Assembly (NCBI GenBank): GCA_023512835.1
Contig: CM042091.1
Coordinates: forward strand, 25,394,995 to 25,458,994
Length of the DNA stretch: 64,000 nt
Source of the DNA: Taxillus chinensis
Taxonomy: Eukaryota; Streptophyta; Magnoliopsida; Santalales; Loranthaceae
Direction: 5' to 3'
The translations under genes were made by a program, and so were the position numbers. The notes below the pieces were generated by a model, which saw only the letters and a list, made by a program, of their open reading frames with translations, searched no databases and was not told the DNA's origin. Of this stretch, positions 40,824 through 52,700 are shown piece after piece (positions within the stretch are counted from its first letter, which is position 1; each line of letters starts with the position of its first letter).

Positions 40824-43761
40824 ATGGCAGGTCCAAGCTCATTGATGGCCGACAAACTAAACAACATCATCCCGGGGTTTATCATCAATTAGGAAGCCAT
40901 CGGCGATGCCAAAGTTAGCTGGCTGGGCAAATTCAGAAGTTGCCTCGATGATACTGGCATTGCATCTGTCTGTACTGGGATGCATGACATTCTGGTGGAA
41001 GATGTGTCAGAATTCTACGAAACGCTATCAGTTTCTGGACAAGACCTGGTAGGCACTACACACGGAGTGGAAATTCAGATATCAGCCGAAACGTTGCAAG
41101 AAGTTTTCCAGCTTCCAACAGGTAACGTCCAACAGGTAACTTCCAACCCCTTCCTAGTCTTTACCGAGATGACTGTAAGTTCTTTCTGGGGTATTCCAAC
41201 CCTGGAAAGCATGGAAGGGGAGCCCTAAAGATCGGGTTCTCCGGTCAGGCACTGGCGACTCTCATAGTCACCGAATAGTGCCTTATGTGCAAGAAGACTG
41301 CTCGTGATTCTGCAAGTCATGAGCAGATGAAGATCATGTGTAGTGTACTGCAAAGAAAAAAAATAGACTGGGGTGCTCAGTTGCACAACATGATCAAGAG
41401 CAAGAAGGGACACTTTGGACTGGTTTTAACTAAAATCCTGCGGTTCCTACATCCTGAAATCTTCAACCAAAGACCCGCAGCGCCACTTCCGACCAAATAT
41501 ATTTTTAAGAGCTTATATGAGGATGGTCGGCTAGAGATCAAGTCAATGAAGAGGCCCGAGTCGAGCATGAGAAGTCATGCAGAGCCAGCTCTGTAAGGGC
41601 CCCAGCTCACATTTCACGACCGCCGGCCCGTGTCCCACAGACTTCTAGAGCTATAGTGTACATTACTGAAGTGGTGGAGAATATTGTCAGAACTTGTTTC
41701 CCCACTGATCCTATAATCGAGGAAGCTCAACCTGTTGACAGGCCCAGTGATACTGCAGAGGTAAGAGAGCCTACAGCTAGAGGGCAGTCACCAGTACAGG
41801 ATACCCCAGAAGGCAGGGGTACAACACCTGTTTTGTTAAGTTCTCTTGGGAAGTCTGAGCTAAAAGACTTTTATGTTGAGTATGCCAAGGCTCATATGAC
41901 CCCCACTGAATTGAGGAAGGCATGGATTGCCTTTGGTAAGTAGATGGTAGACAGAGACCATCTGATCAGTTGGTTGGTTGAGCAAGGTCTTGCAAGAAAA
42001 GACCCAGTGGAAGCTGTATCAGTGGTTGCCCCATCTCCCATCAGCTCCCCATGATGTGACAATGGATTCGGCATCTGAGGCGGAGGAAGCACAAGAAGCA
42101 CAAGAAGCACTTGCAGCTGAGGCAAGTGGATCCGATCTTGACGAGCACCACGGGGTTATGTACTGTGGATGACTTTGAGATGGTTATACCACCTGCACCA
42201 CAAACTCATCAAGTGGCCACTCATGTGAGTGAGGAGTTAGCAGCCAATATCCCAATGGCCATTCCAGTGATGGCTGCATCTCACTCCCGTTCCCTGACAG
42301 CTGAAGAGGTAGATCTTCTTGCAAGCAAAGTCCTTGAGAAATTGATTTCCTTTGGCATCCTTAAAGCATCGGTATCTCAAGCCTTTGAGGAACGACTTGC
42401 TGCGGTGGAATCAGGTATGGAAGAGGTACGAACTCAAGTGGAATTATCTGACCGTACCCTGGACAAGGTGCAGCAAGAGATGACATCTCTCACACGTGTA
42501 AACTCCGACGGGTTCAGACATCTGGAGGAACACTATGAAGACATAAAAGGTGCTTACCAGAGACAACCACGGTCTCAGTACAACTTTGAGGGCCATTCTC
42601 TCAGAATGTCATCGTCTTGCCAGTAGGGAGATAGCTCTCACTGTCAAAAACCCACACCCATAGCCATCAGATAGGCCTGCACCTGAACCTGTAGATCCTA
42701 CACAGATAGCAGAGCCTACTCCAAGTTACTCACCACCTCCACCTATAACCACTTACTCCCGTGGGCGAAAGCGTGCGCACAGAACCACTGTCATTACAGA
42801 TTCTGATGATGATGATGATGATGTGCCCATTGGAACACGCATGAAGAAGCATCCAACTGATCCCGGCCAACCATCATCCTCTACTCAGCCTGGTCCCTCA
42901 ACTACCTATCCAAGTACGGCTGAGTATACCATGCCTGCTTCCCCCACTAAACCAGCCGCTACTACCACCGGCCAACCGATGGTACCACCGTGCACTGTGA
43001 TGACAGGAGCCAGCTCAGCTGAACTTACGGCTTTTAATAGCTATGTTGCTGGAGATACTACCGCACGGACTTGTGGCTATGAAGCATTCTTCACCGGCCC
43101 TGATCTGTGTCGATTACTACGTGACGGTGAAGAAATGGATAATCTTGAGATGACATAGTTCATCTTTGCACAAAAGTCATACATGGAGAAGCTGCCTCTC
43201 CATATCCGCCGAGATACACATGTGGAACTCTGTTTGCCGATCATGCAGGCACAGCTTATCGATGATGCATCAATGATCGAGTTCATACAGGGTCGCAGAT
43301 ATGAGAACTGCTTCCGTCCGTGGAATGAGGTCGACCATGTGCTTATCCCCTATTTGTCAACATCCCCGCACTGGTTTTTTCTTGATATTAACTTCAAGAA
43401 CCAGACGATCATCATCTTTGACTCCAAGCCTACTACTCTACTAATCCATCGGCGCGAACAACTCCGTGAATTCAATCGCACCCTCACCCGTGTCATGCAG
43501 GGATATTCGCATGGGTGTGGTAGCTATCATCTTTCTAAACCGATGGAAATTACTCGAGTCAAGCAAGGCATTCCTACTCAGGATGATGCTCACAATTGTG
43601 GGTTCTATGTTTGCCACTATATTCGCATCCTGACCACCACCAGGTTCCTTGCGCTCATACCTGAATTTGATCGTGTGAGCAGTCGCGCTGCCTCGCTGCA
43701 TCTGACTACTGCTCAACTTCTGTGTGAGCAAACAGCTGTTTTATGTTTACACAAAGTGTAA
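40824..43761 (+). pseudogene. Added ORF of A: transposon-protein-like domain, coiled coil, basic/acidic stretch, Ulp1-like protease domain
   Basis: Same gene as in E but uninterrupted by F, about 979 codons. Breaks: TAG near 40889 (TGG in E); a frameshift near 41130, where a short AACAGGTAAC unit is duplicated; TAGs near 41276, 41942 and 43156 (CAG in E); and further shifts near 42030 and 42620. Coiled coil at about 42300-42560. RGRKRAHRTTVITDSDDDDDD at about 42764-42823 is conserved with E. The last 192 codons (43183-43761) are open: His63 (43369), Asp80 (43420), Gln133 and Cys139 (43597) form the C48 set. It lies between RNase H and the 3' LTR, where SIRE elements carry an 'env-like' ORF. 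Predicted Ulp1-type cysteine protease, possibly nuclear. Confidence 0.84.
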
Positions 43762-44193
43762 AATATTCTGACTTTAAATCGTAACTGTCTTGTACTCTCT
43801 TTAATTATACACTACTCTTCTTCTTTCTGTGTTTTCTGTGTACTTACTTTATCTCAGTTACTTTTTGTGTATATCTTTGCTCTGCTGCCTACTGGTCTAT
43901 GTTTTATTGCATTGCTCCCATGTGATTTATGTTCTAGTGCTTGTTCCTCACCCCAGAAAGGGGGAGTATATCTCAGGGGGAGCAAGGTCGTAGGGGGAGT
44001 TATCTTCGACAGGAGGTAGCAACGCAGCTTCATGCCTACGAGGGAGAGGAGTGTGCATATTCGTAATTTTGATCTCCTCCAAATTTTTCATATGCAAAGA
44101 TATTTTCTGTTAACTTAAAATTGCCCATCAAACTCGTAGTCTCAGACCTCATGTTTTTCACCCGTTGTCAGCTTACATTAAATAGGGGGAGAT
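43762..44193 (+). other. Element A 3' untranslated region and polypurine tract
   Basis: No gene. Polypurine-like AGGGGGAG motifs occur at about 43959, 43976 and 43992, and the tract AATAGGGGGAGAT (44181-44193) abuts the 3' LTR. Confidence 0.8.
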
Positions 44194-44688
44194 TGTTGAA
44201 AATATAGGATTTGATGAAGCTGCCAAAATACAGTCTAAGTCTGGAGACTCGAAGATCCGAAGGTCATAGGGTCAGAGAGTCGTAGTTCGTAGAAGTAAAA
44301 TTGTCACAGGACATATTGGCGAGAGACTCGTAGACTCGTAGGGTCTGGAGACTCAAAGCATATTTGTGACAGAACACATTGCAACTCGTAGATCCCGGAT
44401 CGATGGTCGTAGAGTCGCAGTACGAAAAAGGGAGCATTATTGTAAGCGACGATTCAATTCAGAGACTCGTAGAGTCGAAGAATAAAAGAACAGTAACTGA
44501 ACTTAAATAATTCGTAGACTCGAAACCTATAGAACTGTGTCACTTAATAGAACTTAATGTACCGCTAGAATTATAGACTCAAGGGTCATAGAGTCACAGC
44601 CTTAAAACCCTGTTAAGAAAACGGGACTCGTAGACTCGTAGGTCGAAGGTCGAAGAGTCGAAGCCAACGAGACTGACTAACTTAAATA
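44194..44688 (+). repeat. Element A 3' LTR, truncated
   Basis: TGTTGAAAATATAGGATTTGATGAAG... aligns with the start of E's LTRs, with the same GACTCGTAG repeats but more divergence. It breaks off around 44675-44700, where the sequence becomes the zinc-knuckle part of element H. The exact junction is uncertain by about 15 bases. Confidence 0.8.
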
Positions 44689-46100
44689 AGTTTGTCGGAA
44701 ACCGGGTCACTGGGCCAAGGATTGTAAATCCAAATCAAAGACAGCCGATAAAAGTAACAAGGTGAAACCCCGACCCTCCACCTCAGAAAATAGCAAGAAC
44801 AAGAGGAAGGCATTCATCACAAAGTACGTCAGTGGCTTGGAAGAAGAGGAGGAATCCTCTGATGATGAGCCAACCGAGAAGCCGAACGTCTACCTCATGG
44901 CAAATACTGAGGTACCTTCTATCTCTAAGCTCATGAGTAGATTAAAATCTCTTCTCTGAAACGTGATCATGAAAAGAATGAGAGACTACTAATTACTCAA
45001 ATGTACAAAGATATGAATGGTTAGGCTAAACGTCTTGAATTTACTGTTGCAAGACTTGAAAAAGACATAGCTGACTTTATCAGTAAAGAGGCTTGGTATC
45101 ACGATCTTAGAGCTAAAGATCATTTGCTAAATACCAACCTAAATGGCCTAACTGTTAATCTTAAAAAACTCGAGAACAAACTTGAAAAGGAAAAAGAAAT
45201 AAATCATAAATGGCTAAAATCAGGGGAAATAGCTTCTACATTTAGGACTGATCCGGACGACATCCGAGTTAAACCTGGCCTTGGCTCCAAACCATCAACC
45301 TCCACACAAGCAACTGAGTGTCCCTCGGATTTCATTCCAAAACTAAACCGTTGGATGGTTTTATTTCAGGTGGCACCATAGTTTATGACTATGGAACAGA
45401 GGCTATTACTATTAATCCCAAAGTAATAGCACCCATACCTAAAGATGAAGGGAAGGCTACTACAGTTAAAGCCGAAACTATAGCACCTAGAAAGAAATGA
45501 AAGGCTAAGGCTAACACATCTAGGTCCAAGAGCGCGTCACCCAATCGCAAAGAACTAGCTCATAGGGAACAGAGTAGAAAACCTGTTAAACCTAAAAAAC
45601 CTGTATCCCCTGTTTGTGCTCTGCATCATAGTGTCTGTTCCATCTGTAGAGAAATAGCCCATTATCACTATGAGTGTTGGAGTATATCTTATGATTGGCT
45701 TTGTAATCAAGTTCATATTAATAAAGATAAGTTCATCAAAAAGGGTTTTTCTAACAAATCGAAATCTAAATCTCGAAAGAGTAACTCTCCCAAGAAAACC
45801 CAAATAAATGAAGCAACTGACGCTAACAAAGTAAAGTCAACATGGAAAGCTAAAGTTTCTAACAAAGCAAAATCAGGAACTGTTGACACTGTTGTTATTT
45901 CTCCTAACCACCTGAGACAAGTTTGGGCACCAAAAGTGTAATCTGTTGTCTTGCAGGAGCATCTCTGGAATTCATTACTAGACCACTTAAAGTCAAAGAT
46001 CAATCAAAGCAAGTGGATACTCGATAGCGGATGCTCCAGACATATTACGGGTGATAAGTCTCTGCTCGTAGAAGTTGCTGACAAATGAGGCCCATCCGTA
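44689..46100 (+). pseudogene. Element H Gag tail and protease
   Basis: Starts within a CCHC knuckle (C-R-K-P-G-H-W-A-K-D-C at about 44692-44724). 44762-44959 is an acidic open segment, and 45124-45381 a coiled-coil segment parallel to A's 4500-4640. A second zinc-finger-like CSICREIAHYHYEC lies at about 45636-45680. The retropepsin site WILDSGCSRHITGD is intact at about 46014-46055 (Asp-Ser-Gly at 46023-46031), unlike A's. Stops and frameshifts separate these pieces. Confidence 0.8.
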
Positions 46101-46130
46101 TCATATGGCGACAACAGTAAAGATAAGACT

Positions 46131-46695
46131 GTGGGGTATGACACTTTAACCAACGGCTGTGTATCAATTACTGAGGTTGCACTAGTCAAGGGTTCAAAGC
46201 ATAATCTACTGAGTGTCAGTAATTTATATGACAAAGGATTTACTGTTTCCTTTATGTCCAACACCTGCACAGTTAGGCAAAACTTATTCGAAGATATTAA
46301 GTTATCCGAATCAAGAGATGGGGACATATATTTAGTGGTCTTAAGAAATAATTCCTCTGACCCTGTATGTTTCCTCACTACAGCATCAAATGAAGAAAGT
46401 TGGCTATGGCACAAGTGTTGCGCTCATTTAAATTTTAAAACTTTGTCTAAACTAGCATCGCTTGATTTGGTCAATGGTCTGCCCAAACATAAATACTCCA
46501 AAGATTCACTCTGTCGAGAATGCTAACTTGGCAAGTAAACCAAGCATAGCTTTAAGAGCAAATCAGCTAATTCAATAACTGCCTCGTTGTAACTTCTTCA
46601 TATGGACCTCTGTGGTCTCATTTCTATTGCTTCTCTTGTTAGTGCGAGATACACCCTTGTAGTTATTGATAACTTCACCAGGTATACATGGGTGA
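46131..46695 (+). pseudogene. Element H pre-integrase and integrase start
   Basis: 46131-46526 is open (VKGSKHNLLSVSNLYDKG, then WLWHKCCAHLNFKTLSK, LCREC). After it come TAA, TAA and TAA where A has CAA, CAA and CTT-type codons, then MDLCG (first catalytic Asp near 46603) and FTRYTWVM, where LTR I cuts in at 46696 after target site GGTGA. Confidence 0.85.
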
Positions 46696-49600
46696 TGTCA
46701 TCACTGGTTTTCATCCGGGCCCTTTTGGGGTGAGCTCAAACTAAACCAATGGTGAGAAATTTTAGAGTCGCCACCAACTGTTTTTTGGGGTACATTTGGA
46801 TACCCTCTACTTTGAGTAGTGTTAAGTGTGTGGTCTGCGTTATCAAATATGGGTTCGGGAGTTTATTACGTGTAGGGAAGGATTAGCACCCCTACAGCGC
46901 CCTTTCGGTATCTAATTTAGGAGGAGGAGGTTTTATTTTATTTATACTGCCATGATTGGGCTAAGTTAAAAAGTTTATGATTTTTATTTGGCTAAGTTAT
47001 TTATTAAAGTCATGGTTAAAATGGATTTATCCTAAATTTCTAAAGGGAATCCTAAAGGTTTTGGATTTTTGAAGTGGATAATGAGATCCTAGGGATTGGT
47101 TTGTTTTTTTGGTTTGAGTTAGAACATGCATTTTGTGTTTGTTTTTCTATATTTTTTTGTTGTTTTTTTTTTGTTGTTTTTTTTTGTTGGAAGACATTTG
47201 GAAAACATTTTATGAAAACATTTTCAAAACATGTTGTTGAAGAGATTTTTAAAAAAACATTTTATATAAAAAAACGTTTTGTTTTTTTGTTTTTTTGTTT
47301 GTTTTTCTGTTTTGTTTTGTTTTTGTTTGTTTATTTGTTTGTTTTTTTTTTTGGGTTACAAAACATACATTTTTTTTGTTTTCTATGTTTTGTAAAAAAA
47401 ACATTTTGGTCCCTTTTTTTTGTTTTGTTTTTTTGTTTTTGGAAACCTTTCTTTCTTTCCCCTTTTTTTTTGTTTTGTGAACCCAAAATCTTAAAGCCAA
47501 TTTAGGAACATATGCATGAAAATAAAAATGTGGAGTGTGTGATTATGGCATCCACAAAAGAAAAAGAAAATCACTCTTTTTTTTCTCTTTTTTTTTTCAT
47601 GTTCTCCCTCTGCTCTCTCCTTTTTCTTTTTTGTTTTCCCTTTCTTTTTACTATACTTTACATATTACAACATACACATAGGAAGAAATACAAGAAAATA
47701 CAATGAAAAAGGCTGAAAAGCAATTACATCAAATATAGATAAGCTAAAAAACGATAATTAGAAAAATGCTAAAAAAATAATTACACCAAATATTGATACA
47801 AATAAACTGAAAAAAGTATTGAAAAGATAAGGGTTGAACCGACTTTGAGGCTTGCAACACCAATCTTCTATTTGAACTCCTATCGGCGCTGATAATCACT
47901 TGCTTAGAACCAACAAAATCTGACAGGGAGGTTTGCGAGGGGGATTTCTTGGTATTTGAATAGTGGAGTGATGTATTTTCTAGGTTTGAGTTTTTTGATG
48001 ACTGGAAATAAGGAGGGTAGGCGTGAGAAATAGGGGATTGGAAAGGGATTGGTATCTGTTATGTTTTTTTGCTTGCTGAACACGCTGAAAAAAGGGCTGA
48101 AGCTGGGGCTGTCTTTTGTGTTTTTCCTTGCTACAAAAGAGCTGGCGTGAGAGGAGGGGAAGAGGATGAAGGGGTGATGTTGACTGTAGAAAACTGGGCG
48201 TTTAATCTGAGAAGGTGAGGCTGGGGCGTTTCTCTCCTTTCTTTCTTATTCAATGATCTCTCTCTTCTTTTTTCTCAATGATCTCTCTCTTTTTTTTCTT
48301 TTGCTATTTTTCTGCACTGGAATGATGGAGGGTTCCCTCTTCCTCTCTCTGTGTTTTTCTTTTTTATGGCTCTCTTCAACGAAAACCCATACCCTTCTGC
48401 GCAGGGAATGGATGACTGCATCTTAAGGGCTGCAGAAATTTTTTTGGCTGGATTATCATTAATTGCTGCATTTAATGCTCTATTATGAAGGCAGCGTTTT
48501 TAATTGCAGATTTTGTATTTTGTCTGGTGGACAACTTGTGCAGGAAACAGGGGAGCTCGTGATTGCCTTCTTGAATTTGTATTTTAGTAGCACATGTGAT
48601 TGACAGGTTAGTGAGAAATGATTCTTTGTTAGGTGGCCAGCGTATAAAACAAGCCCCGTGAACGACCAGCGAGAGGAAAAAAGGAAACCCGTGAGAAAAA
48701 GCCGGCGCGAAAAGCCAGCAAGAAAAAATCAGCGAAGACAAAAAAAGGTTCGGAGGTTCGAAGTGTTGGCAGGTCGAAGCGTCGACAGGTCGAAGTGTCG
48801 GCAGCGAGGCTTTGAGGGTCGAAGGGTTGGAGGTGGAAGGCGTACGGGTGCCGCGGGTCGGCGTCACAAGTCGGCATCGTAAGTCGCGGGTCGAAGTGTC
48901 GGCAGCGAGGCTTCGAGGGTCGAAGGGTCGAAGGTCAGAAATCAGCAGGTCAACGGGGTTTCGAGGCTTCGAGGCTTCGGGGCTTCGAGCTTCGGGGCTT
49001 CGGGGCTCGAAGGGTCAAAGGTCAGAAATCAGCAGGTCAATGGGGCTTTGAGGCTTCGAGGCTTCGGGGCTTCGAGCTTCAGGGCTTCGGGGCTTTGAGC
49101 TTCGAGACTTCGAGGCTTCGAGCTTCGAGGCTTTGAGGATTCGAGGCTTCGGGGCTTCGAGCTTCGGGGCTTCGAGGCTTCGAGCTTCGGGATTTTGGGG
49201 CTTCGAGCATCGGGGCTTCGAGGCTTCGAGGCTTCGAGCTTCGGGGTCAATGGGTCGAAGTGTCGGCAGGTCAACGGTCAACGGTCAACCCTTTTTTTTA
49301 ACTTTTAATTACCTTTTTACCCCCACCAAAAATGCAAAAATGGGTAACCTTCCAGGAATTGTTTGGGGAGATCCGTATTCGCCTACATAGGCATTTTGAA
49401 GAGTTTCGCACGATCACTTTTGCGGGTAGTTTGACCAGAGGCATTGACCGTCTTTTGGTAAGTTTGACTTTTTCCAACGAAAGTTGTTTTGGCCATAACT
49501 TCTTCATTTTAAGTCCGATTTGAGCTCGGTCAAGTGCGTTGGTCTCGAATTTTCATCCTCCATCACCTGGTATTGGTCTTGGGGCGCTTCAAGGACTTGT

Positions 49601-49786
49601 AGCAAAAGTCATTAATTTTGAACTCCCCCATCCGTGTCAATTGTATCCATCTCGTGCCGATTGGGGTAGACCATTCCTTGGAAGTATGGGATCATTGTGG
49701 ACCTGTTCAATAAGGTATATGGCATGGGCAGAAAGGTATATCAAATGGGGTTAGTATGTCCAACCCGGACAAAATAGGGTCCTACA
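46696..49786 (-). mobile_element. Element I: 3.1-kb solo LTR of an Ogre/Tat-type Ty3 element in H's integrase
   Basis: From TGTCATCACTGG to GGTCCTACA, flanked by GGTGA (46691-46695, 49787-49791); removing it restores the integrase reading. Its left end, read on the minus strand (CCCGGATGAAAACCAGTGATGACA region), closely resembles the LTR end of K at 63967-64000, so I is an inverted relative of K's LTR. No coding region or second LTR was found. It holds a T-rich tract with TTTTTGTTTG runs (47100-47500) and a CTTCGAGG minisatellite (48745-49255). The open frames in these tracts (47074-47505 and 49015-49281 minus) are low-complexity, not genes. Confidence 0.85.
48745..49255. repeat. GGCTTCGAG/GTCGAAG minisatellite in LTR I
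   Basis: Two layers. Longer units of about 97 bases (GTCGAAGTGTCGGCAGCGAGG at about 48793 and 48891; GGTCAGAAATCAGCAGGTCAA at about 48933 and 49020) sit beside many 8-9-base units of the GGCTTCGAG and GAGCTTCGG type, densest at 48958-49245. Confidence 0.85.
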
Positions 49787-52700
49787 GGTGATGTTCCTGA
49801 AATCGAAGGATCAAACCTTTGAACATCTTGTTGATCTCTTCAACTGAATAAGCAATTCACAAGGACTGAGCATTAAATGCATTAGGAGTGATCATGGTAC
49901 GGAATTTGACTTTTCTTATATGAGATCATATTGTTCTGAATAGGGCATTCAGCATGACTTGTCTGCACCTAGGACTCCACAATAAAATGGAGTTGCTGAG
50001 CGTAAGAATCGCACTTTAGTTGAAGCTAGTAGATCAATGTTAGCAGGGACAAAGCTTCCTCTCAGTTTATGGGATGAAGTTATGTCCACTGCATGCTATG
50101 TTCAGAATAGAACTCCAATCAATAAGGTTACCATGAAAACACCCTATGAGATATGGAGAGGCAGGAAACCATCAATCTCTCATTTAAAAACTTTTAATTA
50201 CCTTTTTACCCCCACCAAAAATGCAAAAATGGGTAACCTTCTAGGAATTGTTTGGGGAGATCCGTATTCGCCTATATAGGCATTTTGAAGAGTTTCGCAT
50301 GATCACTTTTGCGGGCAGTTTGACCAGGGGCATTGACCGTCTTTTGGCAAGTTTGACTTTTTCCAACGAAAGTTGTTTTGGCCATAACTTCTTCATTTTA
50401 GGTCCGATTTGAGCTCGGTCAAGTGCGTTGGTCTCGAATTTTCATCCTCCATCACCTGGTGTTGGTCTTGGGGCGCTTCAAGGACTTGTAGCAAAAGTCA
50501 TTAATTTTGAACTCCCCCATCCGTGTCAATTGTATCCATCTCGTGCCGATTGGGGTAGACCATTCCTTGGAAGTATGGGATCATTGTGGACCTGTTCAAT
50601 AAGGTATATGGCATGGCCAGAAAGGTATATCAAATGGGGTTAGTATGTCCAACCTGGACGAAATAGGGTCCTACAGGTGATGTTCCTGAAATCGAAGGAT
50701 CAAACCTTTGAACATCTTGTTGATCTCTTCAACTGAATAAGCAATTCACAAGGACTGAGCATTAAATGCATTAGGAGTGATCATGGTACGGAATTTGACT
50801 TTTCTGATATGAGATTATATTGTTCTGAATAGGGCATTCAGCATGACTTGTCTGCACCTAGGACTCCACAATAAAATGGAGTTGCTGAGCGTAAGAATCG
50901 CACTTTAGTTGAAGCTAGTAGATCAATGTTAGCAGGGACAAAGCTTCCTCTCAGTTTATGGGCTGAAGTTATGTCCACTGCATGCTATATTCAGAATAGA
51001 ACTCCAATCAATAAGGTTACCATGAAAACACCCTATGAGATATAGAGAGGCAGGAAGCCATCAATCTCTCATTTAAAAACTTTTAATTACCTTTTTACCC
51101 CCACCAAAAATGCAAAAATGGGTAACCTTCCAGGAATTGTTTGGGGAGATCCGTATTCGCCTACATAGGCATTTTGAAGAGTTTCGCATGATCACTTTTG
51201 CGGGCAGTTTGACCAGGGGCATTGACCGTCTTTTGGCAAGTTTGACTTTTTCCAACAAAAGTTGTTTTGGCCATAACTTCTTCATTTTAAGTCCGATTTG
51301 AGCTCGATCAAGTGCGTTGGTCTCGAATTTTCATCCTCCATCACCTGGTGTTGGTTTTGGGGCGCTTCAAGGACTTGTAGCAAAAGTCATTAATTTTGAA
51401 CTCCCCCATCCGTGTCAATTGTATCCATCTCGTGCCGATTGGGGTAGACCATTCCTTGGAAGTATGGGATCATTGTGGACCTGTTCAATAAGGTATATGG
51501 CATGGCCAGAAAGGTATATCAAATGGGGTTAGTATGTCCAACCCGGACGAAATAGGGTCCTAGAGGTGATGTTCCTGAAATCGAAGGATCAAACCTTTGA
51601 ACATCTTGTTGATCTCTTCAACTGAATAAGCAATTCACAAGGACTGAGCATTAAATGCATTAGGAGTGATCATGGTACGGAATTTGACTTTTCTTATATG
51701 AGATCATATTGTTCTGAATAGGGCATTCAGCATGACTTGTCTGCACCTAGGACTCCACAATAAAATGGAGTTGCTGAGCGTAAGAATCGCACTTTAGTTG
51801 AAGCTAGTAGATCAATGTTAGCAGGGACAAAGCTTCCTCTCAGTTTATGGGCTGAAGTTATGTCCACTGCATGCTATATTCAGAATAGAACTCCAATCAA
51901 TAAGGTTACCATGAAAACACCCTATGAGATATAGAGAGGCAGGAGCCATCAATCTCTCATTTAAAAACTTTTAATTACCTTTTTACCCCCACCAAAAATG
52001 CAAAAATGGGTAACCTTCCAGGAATTGTTTGGGGAGATCCGTATTCGCCTACATAGGCATTTGGAAGAGTTTCGCATGATCACTTTTGCGGGCAGTTTGA
52101 CCAGGGGCATTGACCGTCTTTTGGCAAGTTTGACTTTTTCCAACAAAAGTTGTTTTGGCCATAACTTCTTCATTTTAAGTCCGATTTGAGCTCGATCAAG
52201 TGCGTTGGTCTTGAATTTTCATCCTCCATCACCTGGTGTTGGTTTTGGGGCGCTTCAAGGACTTGTAGCAAAAGTCATTAATTTTGAACTCCCCATCTCG
52301 TGTCAATTGTATCTATCTCGTGCCGATTGGGGTAGACCATTCCTTGGAAGTATGGGATCATTGTGGACCTGTTCAATAAGGTATATGGCATGGCCAGAAA
52401 GGTATATCAAATGGGGTTAGTATGTCCAACCCGGACGAAATAGGGTCCTACAGGTGATGTTCCTGAAATCGAAGGATCAAACCTTTGAACATCTTGTTGA
52501 TCTCTTCAACTGAATAAGCAATTCACAAGGACTGAGCATTAAATGCATTAGGAGTGATCATGGTACGGAATTTGACTTTTCTTATATGAGATCATATTGT
52601 TCTGAATAGGGCATTCAGCATGACTTGTCTGCACCTAGGACTCCACAATAAAATGGAGTTGCTGAGCGTAAGAATCGCACTTTAGTTGAAGCTAGTAGAT

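Larger units (their letters stand above)
1..44688 (+). mobile_element. Element A: outer Copia (Maximus/SIRE-type) retrotransposon with an added ORF
   Basis: A Copia element can be followed through all the insertions: partial 5' LTR (1-964), PBS (967-978), gag (from 1016), protease, integrase (16567-17486), RT (to 18757), RNase H (38721-39178), added ORF (40824-43761), polypurine tract and partial 3' LTR (44194-44688). Removing D, B and C at their target duplications restores continuous reading at each point. Removing E leaves a gap of roughly 150 bases at the RT/RNase H border. Domain order protease-integrase-RT-RNase H defines Copia. The long coiled-coil Gag, 2-kb LTRs and downstream ORF suggest the Maximus/SIRE lineage. 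The left LTR is cut by the window edge and the right LTR by a deletion, so A's own target duplication cannot be seen. Confidence 0.88.

Noticed and set aside
47074..47505. 143-codon Phe-rich ORF (and Lys-rich mirror on the minus strand)
   Set aside because: Encoded by TTTTTGTTTG low-complexity sequence in LTR I.
48658..49281. Arg- and Ser/Pro-rich ORFs on both strands
   Set aside because: Products of the GGCTTCGAG minisatellite; every frame is open for the same reason.
46696..49786. Possibility that I is a complete two-LTR element
   Set aside because: I looked for a second copy of its start or end within the insert and found none outside the later tandem array.
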